DNA from: Persicitalea sp038235275
Lineage (GTDB): Bacteria; Bacteroidota; Bacteroidia; Cytophagales; Spirosomataceae
Assembly: GCA_038235275.1 (NCBI GenBank)
Contig: JBBSUC010000001.1
Location: forward strand, 124,001 to 188,000
Length of the DNA: 64,000 bases
Direction of reading: 5' to 3'
The position numbers were made by a program, and so were the translations under genes. Shown here one piece after another: positions 7,404 through 16,427 of the stretch; the first letter of the stretch is position 1, and the number at the start of each line of letters is the position of its first letter. The notes under the pieces are model-generated. The model was not told where the DNA came from. It saw only the letters and a list, made by a program, of their open reading frames with translations, and ran no database searches.

Positions 7404-10370
7404 ATGAACCGACCGACTTTGTCCCAATTTCACGCCCTGCGCGAAGAATTCGCCGGAGAACTCTACTACGACGACTCCACCATCCACGCGGCGCAACGTC
7501 GATTGTACGCCACGGATGCTTCGGTGTATCAGGAATTGCCGTTGGCCGTGGCCCTGCCTCGCCACGAGGAAGACATCAAAAAGTTGATCGCTTTCGCCAA
7601 TCGACACAAAATCACGCTCATTCCCCGCGCGGCGGGAACTTCGCTGGCCGGGCAAGTAGTGGGCTCTGGTTTGGTAGTGGATATTTCGAAATATTTTAAC
7701 AAAATACTGGAAGTCAACGCCGAAGAAAAGTGGGTACGGGTGCAGCCGGGCGTTATTCGCGACGATTTGAATAAGTACCTGGCTCCACATGGTTTACTTT
7801 TCGGCCCCGAAACCTCCACGGCCAACCGCGCCATGATCGGCGGCATGATCGGAAATAATTCCTGCGGGCTGCATTCGATTATCTGGGGAACGACCCGCGA
7901 TCATTTGCGGGAAGTGAAGACGCTGCTTTCCGACGGGACAGAGGCGGTTTTCTCCACGCTCAGACAAGATAATTTTTTACAAAAACTAAACGGCAAAACC
8001 GCCACCGGCAAGCGTGAGCAGGCGATTTACGCCGGGATGTGGGGGATTATCTCCAATCCCGTAGATCAGGAATTGATCGAGAAGAATTTTGCCAAAAAAT
8101 CCGTCACGCGGCGTAACTCCGGCTACGCGCTGGATAGTTTGATGAATGAAAAAAGCGACGATGAAATCAATCTTGCGCGCCTGATTGCCGGTTCCGAAGG
8201 AACGCTTTGTTTCATCACCGAGGCTAAGATTGGCCTAGTCGACTTACCACCCGCCGCCGTGGGTGTAGTCTGTGTCCACACGACTTCGCTGGCCGAGGCC
8301 TTGCACGTCAACCGCGTCGCCATGCGCCATGCACCAAAGGCGTCGGAGTTGGTGGACAAGTACATTATGGATTTTACCAAAGAACACCATGCGTACTCAA
8401 AAAACCGCTTTTTTCTGGAAGGCGACCCCGCTGCCCTGCTGCTGGTGGAGTTCTGGGGCGACACGGAGGAGGAGGTGCAGAAATTGGCGGCGGACTTTGT
8501 CGCCGACTTGACCCTGGAAAACCTCGGCTACGCTTATCCGCTACTGTTCGGGGCTGATGCCACCAAGGCCTGGGACATCCGTAAGGCCGGCCTGGGCCTG
8601 ATTCGCAATCTGCCCGGCGACACGCAGCCCGTGAACCTGATCGAGGACTGCGCCGTGGCCGTAGAAGACCTACCCGACTACATCGCCGACCTGGAAAAAC
8701 TTTTGGCCCGACACAACCTCCACGCCTCGTACTATGCCCACGCCGGGGCGGGCGAGTTGCACGTGGAGCCGATGATTAACCTGAAAACGAGCGAGGGCAA
8801 GCGCCAATTCCGCGAGGTGCTGGCCGAAACCGCTTCCCTAGTAAAGAAATACCGGGGCGCGCTCTCGGGCGAACACGGCGACGGGCGGCTGCGCGGCGAG
8901 TTCATTCCGTTCATGATGGGGCAGGAAGTCTATGAACTTTTCCGGCAAGTGAAACGGATTTGGGACCCGAACGGTATTTTCAACGCCAACAAAATTGTGG
9001 ACACGCCCCCCATGAACGAATCGCTGCGCTACGTGGCGGACGCCGTGCCGCCCGCCATCGACACGGTTTTTGACTTCACGCGCGAGGAGGGCATCCTGCG
9101 GCTGACCGAAAAATGCAGCGGCTCGGGCGACTGCCGCAAGACGGAATTGACGGGCGGCACGATGTGTCCCAGCTATATGGCGACGCGCCGCGAGCGGGAC
9201 ACCACTCGCGCCCGTGCCAACATTTTGCGGCAATTTTATTCCAAAACATCTTTTCCCGAAAACAAAGAAGGTCCCACCAGCCCCGCGATGGTCAAGGAAG
9301 TGCTGGACTTGTGCCTTTCGTGCAAAGGCTGCAAGGCCGAGTGCCCGTCGAGCGTGGATGTGGGTAAAATGAAGGCAGAATTTACGCAACAGTACCACGA
9401 TACGCACGGCGTTCCCTTCCGGTCGCGACTGGTGGCGGATTTTACCAAGCGTATGAAGCAGGCCGCGCTGTTACCCTGGGTTTATAATAAGATTTTTAGC
9501 ACGCCGGCTTTGCGCCGCGCCGCCAACAAGGCCGTCGGTTTTCACCCCGACCGTACCATGCCGCTGCTGGGTCAACAGACATTTAGGAAGTGGTTTCAAA
9601 AAAGAAAAAAGCAAGCGCAGGAAGGTGCCGGAACAAAGGGGAAAGTCTATCTTTTTTGCGACGAATTTACGGACTATAACGACGTGGAGGTCGGGCAAAA
9701 AATGGTGTGGCTTTTGGAAAAACTAGGCTACGAAGTTTTGCTTCCCGAACACATCGAGTCGGGCCGAACTTTTCTGTCAAAAGGTTTGGTGAAAGAAGCG
9801 CAGAAGATCGCCAATCAGAACGTGCAGCTTTTGAAAAACATAATTGGCGACGAAACCCCGCTTGTCGGGATCGAACCTTCGGCAATTTTGACGTTCCGCG
9901 ACGAATATCCCGATTTGGTTGCGCCCGAGTTGCGAGAGGCAGCGCAGCATCTTGCTAAAAATGCTTTGCTTTTTGAAGAATTCGTGGCCCGCGAAATGGC
10001 GAAGAAAAATATTGCCAGTTCACAATTTTCCACCGAAGAAAAACAGGTTAAACTTCACGGCCACTGCCATCAGAAGGCTTTGTCGTCGTTGTCGGTGGCG
10101 AAGCAGGTGCTCTCGCTGCCGCTGAATTACAAGGTGCAGCTTATCCCGAGTGGCTGCTGCGGTATGGCGGGTAGTTTTGGTTACGAAGTAGAACACTACG
10201 ACCTCTCGATGCAGATCGGCGAGTTGGTACTTTTTCCGGCCATCCGACAGCAGCCGGAAGAAGTACTCATCGCCGCGCCCGGCACGAGCTGCCGCCACCA
10301 AATAAAAGACGGAACCGGACGCAAGGCTTTGCATCCGGTCGAGGTCTTATGGGAGGCACTGTTGAAATAG
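7404..10370 (+). CDS. FAD-linked oxidase/Fe-S protein, YdiJ-like 2-hydroxyacid dehydrogenase
   Basis: A 988-residue fusion. The N-terminal half is an FAD-binding type 4 (GlcD/D-lactate dehydrogenase-like) module with PRAAGTSLAGQVVGSGLVVD and GGMIGNNSCGLHSIIWG, followed by the FAD-oxidase C-terminal domain (ending in GEHGDGRLRGEF ... FNANKI). Then come two cysteine clusters for iron-sulfur centres, CSGSGDCRK...MCP and CLSCKGCKAECPSSVDVG. The end holds a CCG-type domain with GHCHQKA and GCCGMAGSFGYE. This order is that of YdiJ-type enzymes, which oxidise D-2-hydroxyacids such as D-lactate or D-2-hydroxyglutarate and pass electrons to a quinone or other carrier. ATG 7404 is preferred over TTG 7380 because the latter is in the promoter box. 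Ends directly against the next gene, which is convergent. Confidence 0.9.
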   Translation: MNRPTLSQFHALREEFAGELYYDDSTIHAAQRRLYATDASVYQELPLAVALPRHEEDIKKLIAFANRHKITLIPRAAGTSLAGQVVGSGLVVDISKYFNKILEVNAEEKWVRVQPGVIRDDLNKYLAPHGLLFGPETSTANRAMIGGMIGNNSCGLHSIIWGTTRDHLREVKTLLSDGTEAVFSTLRQDNFLQKLNGKTATGKREQAIYAGMWGIISNPVDQELIEKNFAKKSVTRRNSGYALDSLMNEKSDDEINLARLIAGSEGTLCFITEAKIGLVDLPPAAVGVVCVHTTSLAEALHVNRVAMRHAPKASELVDKYIMDFTKEHHAYSKNRFFLEGDPAALLLVEFWGDTEEEVQKLAADFVADLTLENLGYAYPLLFGADATKAWDIRKAGLGLIRNLPGDTQPVNLIEDCAVAVEDLPDYIADLEKLLARHNLHASYYAHAGAGELHVEPMINLKTSEGKRQFREVLAETASLVKKYRGALSGEHGDGRLRGEFIPFMMGQEVYELFRQVKRIWDPNGIFNANKIVDTPPMNESLRYVADAVPPAIDTVFDFTREEGILRLTEKCSGSGDCRKTELTGGTMCPSYMATRRERDTTRARANILRQFYSKTSFPENKEGPTSPAMVKEVLDLCLSCKGCKAECPSSVDVGKMKAEFTQQYHDTHGVPFRSRLVADFTKRMKQAALLPWVYNKIFSTPALRRAANKAVGFHPDRTMPLLGQQTFRKWFQKRKKQAQEGAGTKGKVYLFCDEFTDYNDVEVGQKMVWLLEKLGYEVLLPEHIESGRTFLSKGLVKEAQKIANQNVQLLKNIIGDETPLVGIEPSAILTFRDEYPDLVAPELREAAQHLAKNALLFEEFVAREMAKKNIASSQFSTEEKQVKLHGHCHQKALSSLSVAKQVLSLPLNYKVQLIPSGCCGMAGSFGYEVEHYDLSMQIGELVLFPAIRQQPEEVLIAAPGTSCRHQIKDGTGRKALHPVEVLWEALLK

Positions 10371-10604
10371 CTACCGCAGCGTGTCGGATGCTGCGTTGTC
10401 GCTCATGCCGTCACCCGCAATGGAGTCGGACAGTACCTGACCTGAGGGTTCACCACTTTTCGGCGCCACGTCGCCGTCGTGACGCGAAAGGCCATAAATA
10501 ACGGCAAGAATCATCAATGCGATTCCTATGCCAAGTATCCAGTAGAGTATATTGCCGGTCTTTTTGGTGGAGCGGGCTTCGTCGTCGGTTTCTTGTCTGT
10601 CCAT
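10371..10604 (-). CDS. Small single-pass membrane protein, unknown
   Basis: A 77-residue protein: a charged N-terminus (MDRQETDDEARSTKK), one clear membrane helix (NILYWILGIGIALMILAVIYGL, residues 18-39) and a polar, Asp/Ser-rich tail. No family recognised. Its stop codon abuts the stop of the dehydrogenase gene on the other strand with no gap. A TACCTTTG box on the minus strand at 10651-10658 could be its promoter, giving a leader of about 40 nt. Confidence 0.55.
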   Translation of the reverse strand: MDRQETDDEARSTKKTGNILYWILGIGIALMILAVIYGLSRHDGDVAPKSGEPSGQVLSDSIAGDGMSDNAASDTLR

Positions 10605-10650
10605 GAGGATTGGTTTTATTGATGTTGAAAAAAGGGTATTGATTTCGTTC

Positions 10651-10658
10651 CAAAGGTA
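10651..10658 (-). promoter_or_regulatory. Bacteroidota-type -7 box TACCTTTG
   Basis: Reads CAAAGGTA on the plus strand, matching TAnnTTTG on the minus strand, 47 nt before the start of the small membrane protein gene. No clear -33 element. Confidence 0.4.
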
Positions 10659-10670
10659 ATAAGCGGAAGT

Positions 10671-10698
10671 TGGATTTTGGATTCTGGATTCTGGATTT
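10671..10698 (+). repeat. Four tandem 7-mers TGGATT(T/C)
   Basis: TGGATTT, TGGATTC, TGGATTC, TGGATTT in direct succession between the small membrane protein and the McrB-like gene. A short simple repeat that could vary by slippage; no coding role. Confidence 0.7.
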
Positions 10699-10755
10699 TT
10701 ACAATTTGTTGATTTTTAACTTTTTATAAATGAAGAACCACCATACAAGCATTTC

Positions 10756-12372
10756 ATGACCCAAGCAGAGCAAAAGCAGCAACTTATTGAAAAAATACGG
10801 GAAATCGGCCATCCCGAGGCTAGTTTACTATTCTTTCGACTTTTGAAGGACGTGCTGGACGTCACCAATTTAGCTGATTCCGATCCCCGGCTTGCCATCG
10901 TGGTTTTGAAAAACGCCGTTGGTATTTCGGTCAACATCAACGTGTATCTGGCCCTGCGGCTCACCAAAAACCGTAGCGAGGGGGTGCGCCTCTGGTTTGC
11001 CTTTCCCAAGGAATACTTTGATGTAAAAGAGCATCCGTTAGCCCAATCCCAGGATTTCCAGTCCCGACTAAACGGCCCGCAGGCCGATTATGTTTGGCTG
11101 CCGCTGCCCTTCGAGCAAGCCGACCTGGACCGCTATGATCCCGACGCCAAGCAGCAATGGGAAAATTGCCTGCTGGAGTTTGTGGAAAAAGCCCGCCGTA
11201 GTCCGCATATCAAGAAGCACAATTCCGCCGCCTACAAAGCCGCTATCGACGAAGCTTACCGGGGCGAGATCATCGCCGCTGCCGCGCCCGGTTGGCAGAA
11301 AAATCAGGTTCGGGAAGGTTCGGAAGGTTACGGGAAAGCGGGACTATCCAAGGATTCGGATCAGAATTCCGCCCCCCCCCAACGCCCCGACATCCCGCTC
11401 AACTACCTTCTTTACGGTCCGCCGGGAACGGGCAAAACGTATTTCGCGCAGCAAGTACGCCGCGAATTCCCCGACGCGCATTTCGTAACTTTTCACCCGT
11501 CGTATAGCTACGAGGAATTCATGGAGGGCATCCGGCCTGATCTTGTGGGCGGGCAGTTGAGCTACCGCGTCAAGAAAGGCATTTTCCTTGAAGCCTGCGA
11601 AGAGGCGCTGCGCAAGGCGGGTTACGCTTCCTTCGATAGCTGTCTGGACGAGATACCCGCCCGCCGGGCCGACCGGTTCGCCGTCGCCCCGGCCCATCTA
11701 CTGCTGATCGATGAGATCAACCGTGCCAACCTGTCGGCGGTGCTGGGCGAAATCATTACTTTGCTCGAACCCGACAAGCGGCTGGGGGCGGAGAACGAAT
11801 TATGGTTGACTCTCCCCTACTCGCGGAATCGCTTCGGCATCCCGGCCAACCTCTACGTAATTGGGACACTCAACACCGCTGATCGCTCCATCGCTCTGCT
11901 GGACACGGCTTTGCGTCGGCGTTTTGCCTTCCGGGAAATGCCGCCCGACCCTGCCCTTCTGTCCGACATCTCCATCGATGGCATAGACTTACGCTCCATG
12001 CTGCGCACGATGAACCAGCGCATCGAAGCCCTTTACGATCGCGACCACGCGCTGGGCCACGCCTATTTTCTGGGGATAAGTACCTACGGAGAATTGTGCG
12101 AGGCTTTCCGCGCTAAAATTATTCCGCTGCTGCGCGAGTACTTTTACGACGATTGGGAGAAAATCCGCCTGGTGCTGGGCGACAATGAGCGGCAGGGTAA
12201 AGCTTACGAAGCGCAATTAGTGCGCCGCACTTTGCTCAATGAGCGTGAGTTGTTTGGCGAAGAAGTCCTTACCCAGCCCGACGCCTACACCTACGAAATC
12301 AATCCGACCTTAGCCAATGGCGCATTCGACCAGCTTCCGAAAGAAGCATTCATTCGCATCTACCGGAGGTGA
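10756..12372 (+). CDS. McrB-like AAA+ ATPase without adjacent McrC
   Basis: A 538-residue protein. Residues 212-400 are an AAA+ module of the McrB branch: Walker A GPPGTGKT (221-228), Walker B LLLIDEIN (315-322), the McrB signature LNTADRS (372-378) and the arginine-finger segment RRRF (387-390). McrB proteins are GTP-dependent motors that drive the McrC nuclease against modified DNA. The first 180 residues are an unrecognised, partly helical domain that may bind DNA or another ligand. No McrC-like nuclease is encoded next to it: the next gene is a beta-barrel protein and the previous one a small membrane protein. It may act with an unlinked nuclease, have another role, or be a relict. The region around 180-210 is low-complexity linker. 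Confidence 0.8.
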   Translation: MTQAEQKQQLIEKIREIGHPEASLLFFRLLKDVLDVTNLADSDPRLAIVVLKNAVGISVNINVYLALRLTKNRSEGVRLWFAFPKEYFDVKEHPLAQSQDFQSRLNGPQADYVWLPLPFEQADLDRYDPDAKQQWENCLLEFVEKARRSPHIKKHNSAAYKAAIDEAYRGEIIAAAAPGWQKNQVREGSEGYGKAGLSKDSDQNSAPPQRPDIPLNYLLYGPPGTGKTYFAQQVRREFPDAHFVTFHPSYSYEEFMEGIRPDLVGGQLSYRVKKGIFLEACEEALRKAGYASFDSCLDEIPARRADRFAVAPAHLLLIDEINRANLSAVLGEIITLLEPDKRLGAENELWLTLPYSRNRFGIPANLYVIGTLNTADRSIALLDTALRRRFAFREMPPDPALLSDISIDGIDLRSMLRTMNQRIEALYDRDHALGHAYFLGISTYGELCEAFRAKIIPLLREYFYDDWEKIRLVLGDNERQGKAYEAQLVRRTLLNERELFGEEVLTQPDAYTYEINPTLANGAFDQLPKEAFIRIYRR

Positions 12373-12379
12373 TTATTTC

Positions 12380-12387
12380 TACATTTG
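12380..12387 (+). promoter_or_regulatory. Bacteroidota-type -7 box TACATTTG
   Basis: TACATTTG fits TAnnTTTG and lies 28 nt before ATG 12415. The alternative TTG start at 12385 falls inside the box, favouring the ATG. So the barrel gene probably has its own promoter just after the McrB-like stop codon. Confidence 0.5.
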
Positions 12388-12414
12388 CTTTTTCCATTAC
12401 TCGTCCGCTCTTCT

Positions 12415-13155
12415 ATGTTTTTACAGAAAAAACTCATTTACCCCGCATTTCTTTGGGCAATCACACTGCTGCCGATCGGCGTCGTAGCGCAAAAGCGCAC
12501 TTTTGTTTCTTTTTCGGGCGGATATAGCTTACCTATCGGGAAGTTTGCCAGTAAAAACCTCGACGATCCCAAGGCGGGTGTGGCGGGGCCTGGCATTTTT
12601 GGCCAGCTCAGCATCGAGCGCAAACTGGCTAATTGGATAGGGTTGCGAACTACGGGCAGTTTGAACATCAACCAAACTAATTCCCAGCCACTAATCCAAC
12701 AATATAGTATGTTCCTGACCAAACCCGAATCCTACGCCTGGCGGGAAGAGGTCACTAAATGGAAGTTTGGCGCGCTTTTGCTCGGGCCGACGGCATATCT
12801 CGCTTTGGATAATGTTGAGCTGGAAGGTCATGTGCAGGGCGGGCTGGTTTTTGCCGAGTCGCCGGGTCTAAAGTTGTATGGCACTTCCTCAGCGGGTAGT
12901 CCCGACATCGAAGGTCGCGTGGCGAAAGCGGCCACGATTACTTACGGCCTTGGTGCCGGGGCATCGGTGCGATTCCGCCTGACCGACCTGCTGCGTCTTC
13001 AAATCACCGCCGACGCTATCGGGGCCAATGTTGAGTTGAAGGACATACCCACCTACGTGAAAGTAGGTAGTTTCCCGCCCCTTGAAGGTACCCAAAATCG
13101 CAAACGAATCGTGTCGGTCGTAAATGTAGGAGCGGGGTTAGTTTTGGGATTCTAA
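12415..13155 (+). CDS. Outer membrane beta-barrel protein
   Basis: A 246-residue protein with a Sec signal peptide ending near VVAQ (about residue 26). The mature part begins KRTFVSFSGGYSLPIGKFASK and has alternating hydrophobic strands with glycine/aromatic turns, for example GVAGPGIFGQLSIERKLANWIGLRTTGSLN and a last strand VVNVGAGLVLGF ending in Phe, the usual barrel signature. This is typical of small PorT/OmpW-like barrels in Bacteroidota; no specific function follows. Its last 18 nt overlap the end of the convergent GAF gene. Confidence 0.75.
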   Translation: MFLQKKLIYPAFLWAITLLPIGVVAQKRTFVSFSGGYSLPIGKFASKNLDDPKAGVAGPGIFGQLSIERKLANWIGLRTTGSLNINQTNSQPLIQQYSMFLTKPESYAWREEVTKWKFGALLLGPTAYLALDNVELEGHVQGGLVFAESPGLKLYGTSSAGSPDIEGRVAKAATITYGLGAGASVRFRLTDLLRLQITADAIGANVELKDIPTYVKVGSFPPLEGTQNRKRIVSVVNVGAGLVLGF

Positions 13156-13614
13156 GTGTCGGCTCAACTCTTCCCCGATTTTCATTAAATCGCTAATCTC
13201 TGCTTCCGTAAAATCGTAGGGTACGGGCTTGGCGATGCCCAGCACACCGTGCAGTTCGCCATCAAGCAGCATCGGCGCAGCCAGGGAGCCCTCCACTTTC
13301 GTTTCTTTGGCTGAGGGACGGGCCACGCCCGTCTCATCCGTCTGCAAATTGCACATCTCAACGGGCTGCCGTCGCTCGGCGGCGATGCCCGCCATGCCTT
13401 TGCCGATGGGAATCAACGACATTTTGGGTAATAAAAATTCAGGAATACCCACCTGCGCCCGCAGATTCAGGAGTTGGGTTTCGTGGTCGAGCGTATGGAT
13501 GGTACCCGTCGCACAGTCGAAATCGGCGAGGATGTCGGCCAAAAGTTGCGGCCAGTCGATGGAGGAATCTGCGCTTTGCAGCGCGGAGAGGATGGATTCT
13601 GTTTTGGAGTTCAT
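13138..13614 (-). CDS. GAF domain protein
   Basis: A 158-residue single-domain protein. The central part has the GAF pattern: DCATGTIHTLDHETQLLNLRAQVG, then IPIGKGMAGIAAERRQPVEMCNL, and GSLAAPMLLDGELHGVLGIAKPVPYDFTEAE. No output domain is attached, so it could be a small sensor or a scaffold. The three cysteines of free-methionine-sulfoxide reductases are not seen in the right places, so that function is unlikely. It lies 57 nt downstream of the permease gene on the same strand and could be its trailing operon partner. The 3' end overlaps the barrel gene on the other strand by 18 nt. Confidence 0.8.
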   Translation of the reverse strand: MNSKTESILSALQSADSSIDWPQLLADILADFDCATGTIHTLDHETQLLNLRAQVGIPEFLLPKMSLIPIGKGMAGIAAERRQPVEMCNLQTDETGVARPSAKETKVEGSLAAPMLLDGELHGVLGIAKPVPYDFTEAEISDLMKIGEELSRHLESQN

Positions 13615-13671
13615 AGTCGTTAGAAGGTTTTAAATTTTCCCTAAAAAAGCCGTACCGGACGGCCACAGGGG

Positions 13672-16101
13672 TCATTCCGACCGAAGACTTTTCACCGGAT
13701 TCATCAACGCCGCCCGAATCGCCTGATAGCTGACCGACCCCAGCGCAACGACCACCGCCAGCAGGGCCGCAACCACGAACACCCACCATTCGATGCCGAT
13801 TTGATACTTAAATTCCGCCATCCAGGACTTCATCAGGTAGTAGGCCACGGGCGAGGCTATGACGATGGCAACGCCGACCAGTTTAAGAAAATCTTTGGAC
13901 AGTAAAGCCGTCAGGCTCAAAACGGAAGCGCCCAGCACCTTGCGGACCCCGATTTCCTTGGTGCGCTGCTCGGCGGCGAAGGCCGAGAGGCCAAACAGGC
14001 CCAGACAGGCAATAAAAACCGTCAGCCCGGCGAACACACGGTAGAGTAAGCCCATTTGTCGCTCGGCCTGATAATAGTTTTCGATGCTTTCTTCGTAAAA
14101 CTTACCCACGAAAGGCACTTCGGGGAATACTTTCTCATAGGCTACTTTCACCTTCGCCACCGTTTGCGGAAGGTTTTGTGACTGCAGTTTCACACTGCCC
14201 GACCAGTAAAATTTATTGACTTCGGTAAATAGCAACGGATCAATTTCGTCGCGGGCCGACTGCGTCTGGAAATCCTTAATGACCCCCACGATGGGGGCGG
14301 GCTCCCAACCACCCATGCGTAGCTTGTGGCCAATGACGGAGGCAGGGTCTTTCACGCCAAGTTTTTTCAAGAGTTTTTCGTTGACTACGAACTTTGTGTT
14401 GCTGTCGCCGATTGCGTAGGGCCCGCCCGCAACAAACTTTATGCCGTAAGTTTTAAAATAATCCCCATCGGCCATTTTCATGGAAACGCTAAAATCCTCG
14501 TCTTCGGATAAATTCGTAAAGGCGAAGTTGCTCTGCCAATCGTTATTGCTGGAAGGAGGATCAGAAGAAAAAGTGACCGCCCCGACTTCGGGTATTTCCA
14601 ACAGTTCATTGCGGAGCGCGGCGTTGCGGGACGTGTATTCCGTGTCCATATTGATGTTATATACGCCTTCTTTTGCAAATCCCAAATCCAACTGGCTGAC
14701 GTACTCCATCTGCCGTAGATTAATGACGGTGCCGATAATTAATACTAAAGCTGCTGCGAATTGAAAAACGATCAGGCTCTGGCGCAATGTTAAACCGCCC
14801 GACCAGCCGCGCGAAGCCTTCTTGCGGAAAACTTCTAGCGGTGAGAAGGACGACAACACCAGAGCCGGGTACAGCCCCGCCAGGAATGTCAGCCCTAGCA
14901 GCAATCCCGTCCCCCACAGTCCCAACTCGGGCGTAATGTATAGCGCCGGCTCAGTTGGGACGTCAAACATCGCCTCTAGCAAAGGAATGGCGGCGTAGGC
15001 TATTGCAAAGCCAATTGCCACCGAAGCGAACACCACCAGAAAAGTCTCCGTGAGGAACTGCGCGACCAACTGGCCCTTCTGGCTGCCCAGCACTTTGCGA
15101 ACCCCCACTTCTTTGGCGCGTTTGGTAGCCAAAGCAGAATAAATGTTGATGAAATTGATACAGGCCATCAGCAAAATCAGGACCCCGACGATGGTGATGT
15201 TTCGAACACGCTCTCTGGGTACAGTTTTGTTTTTGTAGTTGTCGAGACGGGTATCGTGGTGCATATCCGCCAGCGGACTCAGCAGGTGGCTCTTCTTGTC
15301 TTTTTCTTTTCGCTCATCGTAATGCTTGCGCGAAAATTTTTCGAGTAAGTTATTGGCCGAAGCCACCGAAAAATTTTCGGGTAGCTGCACGAAAATTTGG
15401 TTGCTGCTGGTGCTGCCCCAATTATCAAAATCACCAAAGCCAAACAGCTTCGGCTGGGCGCGTTTCGACGCGTAAGACAAAATTATGTTGAGTGGGAAAT
15501 CGGTGTTCTGCGGGGCATCTTCCAGTACACCACCTACTTTCATGGTCGTGGTGTTGTTGATTCGCAGGTACTGGCCCACCGCTTTTTGGTAATCCTTGAA
15601 ATATTTCTCGGCAAACTTCCGCGATAGCACCACCACGTTGGGCTGCGCCAGCACTTCGGGACTGCCTTCCAGCCATGAATAGTCGAACATTTTAAAAAAT
15701 TCGGGATCGACCATCAAACCCTCGTTGTCCTCGATGAACTTGGCCGAGAGGTCGCCGGAGTTGGGGTCGTTCCCTAGTACCGTCACCTGCGGGTCGAGCG
15801 TTCCAAAAACGGGCACCACTTTCTCGAACTGCGGGATGTCGGTTTTCAGAGCCGTCGCCACGGGGAGAGGAACACCCGGTGTCACTTCGCCGCTTCCATC
15901 AGGGAAAGTCTGCTGTCGGATAACACGGTAAACACGGTCGTAGTTGGCGTGAAAAGTATCGAAACTCGTTTCGTAGCGTACCACTAGGAAAAGCAGCAGC
16001 GCAGCAGCCACGCCCACGCTCAGGCCCAGTGTATTGAGAATCGTGAAGCCCCGGTGGCGGGACAGGTTGCGGAAGGCGATTTTTAGGTTATTGCGGAGCA
16101 T
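13672..16101 (-). CDS. FtsX/MacB-type ABC transporter permease
   Basis: An 809-residue permease with the Bacteroidota double-FtsX layout: an N-terminal membrane helix (about 20-43), a long periplasmic MacB_PCD domain, three helices near 320-430 preceded by KRAKEVGVRKVLGS, another helix and periplasmic domain, and a final three-helix FtsX block with EQRTKEIGVRKVLGASV, ending NPVKSLRSE. Such proteins are usually mechanotransmission permeases that export or move substrates with a separate ATPase. No ATPase gene is adjacent. The start is MLRNNLKIAFRNLSRH, the standard opening. It is divergent from the next permease across 326 nt. Confidence 0.9.
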   Translation of the reverse strand: MLRNNLKIAFRNLSRHRGFTILNTLGLSVGVAAALLLFLVVRYETSFDTFHANYDRVYRVIRQQTFPDGSGEVTPGVPLPVATALKTDIPQFEKVVPVFGTLDPQVTVLGNDPNSGDLSAKFIEDNEGLMVDPEFFKMFDYSWLEGSPEVLAQPNVVVLSRKFAEKYFKDYQKAVGQYLRINNTTTMKVGGVLEDAPQNTDFPLNIILSYASKRAQPKLFGFGDFDNWGSTSSNQIFVQLPENFSVASANNLLEKFSRKHYDERKEKDKKSHLLSPLADMHHDTRLDNYKNKTVPRERVRNITIVGVLILLMACINFINIYSALATKRAKEVGVRKVLGSQKGQLVAQFLTETFLVVFASVAIGFAIAYAAIPLLEAMFDVPTEPALYITPELGLWGTGLLLGLTFLAGLYPALVLSSFSPLEVFRKKASRGWSGGLTLRQSLIVFQFAAALVLIIGTVINLRQMEYVSQLDLGFAKEGVYNINMDTEYTSRNAALRNELLEIPEVGAVTFSSDPPSSNNDWQSNFAFTNLSEDEDFSVSMKMADGDYFKTYGIKFVAGGPYAIGDSNTKFVVNEKLLKKLGVKDPASVIGHKLRMGGWEPAPIVGVIKDFQTQSARDEIDPLLFTEVNKFYWSGSVKLQSQNLPQTVAKVKVAYEKVFPEVPFVGKFYEESIENYYQAERQMGLLYRVFAGLTVFIACLGLFGLSAFAAEQRTKEIGVRKVLGASVLSLTALLSKDFLKLVGVAIVIASPVAYYLMKSWMAEFKYQIGIEWWVFVVAALLAVVVALGSVSYQAIRAALMNPVKSLRSE

Positions 16102-16123
16102 AATTTACCTGGTTTGTAGGGTG

Positions 16124-16163
16124 GGCCACGCAGGGCGGATCTGTGCGTCTGCCCAGCGTGGCC
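16124..16163. repeat. Long imperfect palindrome (hairpin)
   Basis: Arms GGCCACGC-A-GGGC and GCCC-A-GCGTGGCC pair over 12 bp around one internal A/A mismatch, with a short GC-rich loop. It lies just upstream of the minus-strand permease, in the leader or promoter region. It looks like a REP-type element or a leader hairpin; no T-run follows it on either strand, so it is not a standard terminator. Confidence 0.65.
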
Positions 16164-16358
16164 AAATAGCAAAGAAAAAGTATGCCCAGAAAAAAATATT
16201 TTGACAGTCAATATTTTAACTGGTTTCTTTTACGCTCGAACTGTCCGAAATCGGACATTGCTGTTCGTTTTCGGACACTACTTTTTATATTTTTTTCTTA
16301 AAACTTTGATTTTCAAAGGGCTGAAATCGTGGCATAAACTTTTGCAGGCAGAGAACCG

Positions 16359-16380
16359 GGCGGACACGCAGGTCCGCCCC
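16359..16380. repeat. Short REP-like palindrome GGGCGGAC...GTCCGCCC
   Basis: GGGCGGAC and GTCCGCCC pair perfectly (8 bp) around a 6-nt loop, 48 nt before the start of the plus-strand permease. No T-run. Could be a small mobile palindrome or part of the 5' leader. Confidence 0.55.
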
Positions 16381-16427
16381 TATGAGGTACCGAATGCCAA
16401 TTTATCTTGCCACTCATTTACGCTCTT

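Larger units (their letters stand above)
16102..16427. other. Intergenic region between divergent permease genes
   Basis: No gene is supported here. It holds two strong hairpins (16124-16163 and 16359-16380) and an A/T-rich middle (16200-16330). Promoters for both flanking genes should lie here, but I see no clear TAnnTTTG box. Confidence 0.6.
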
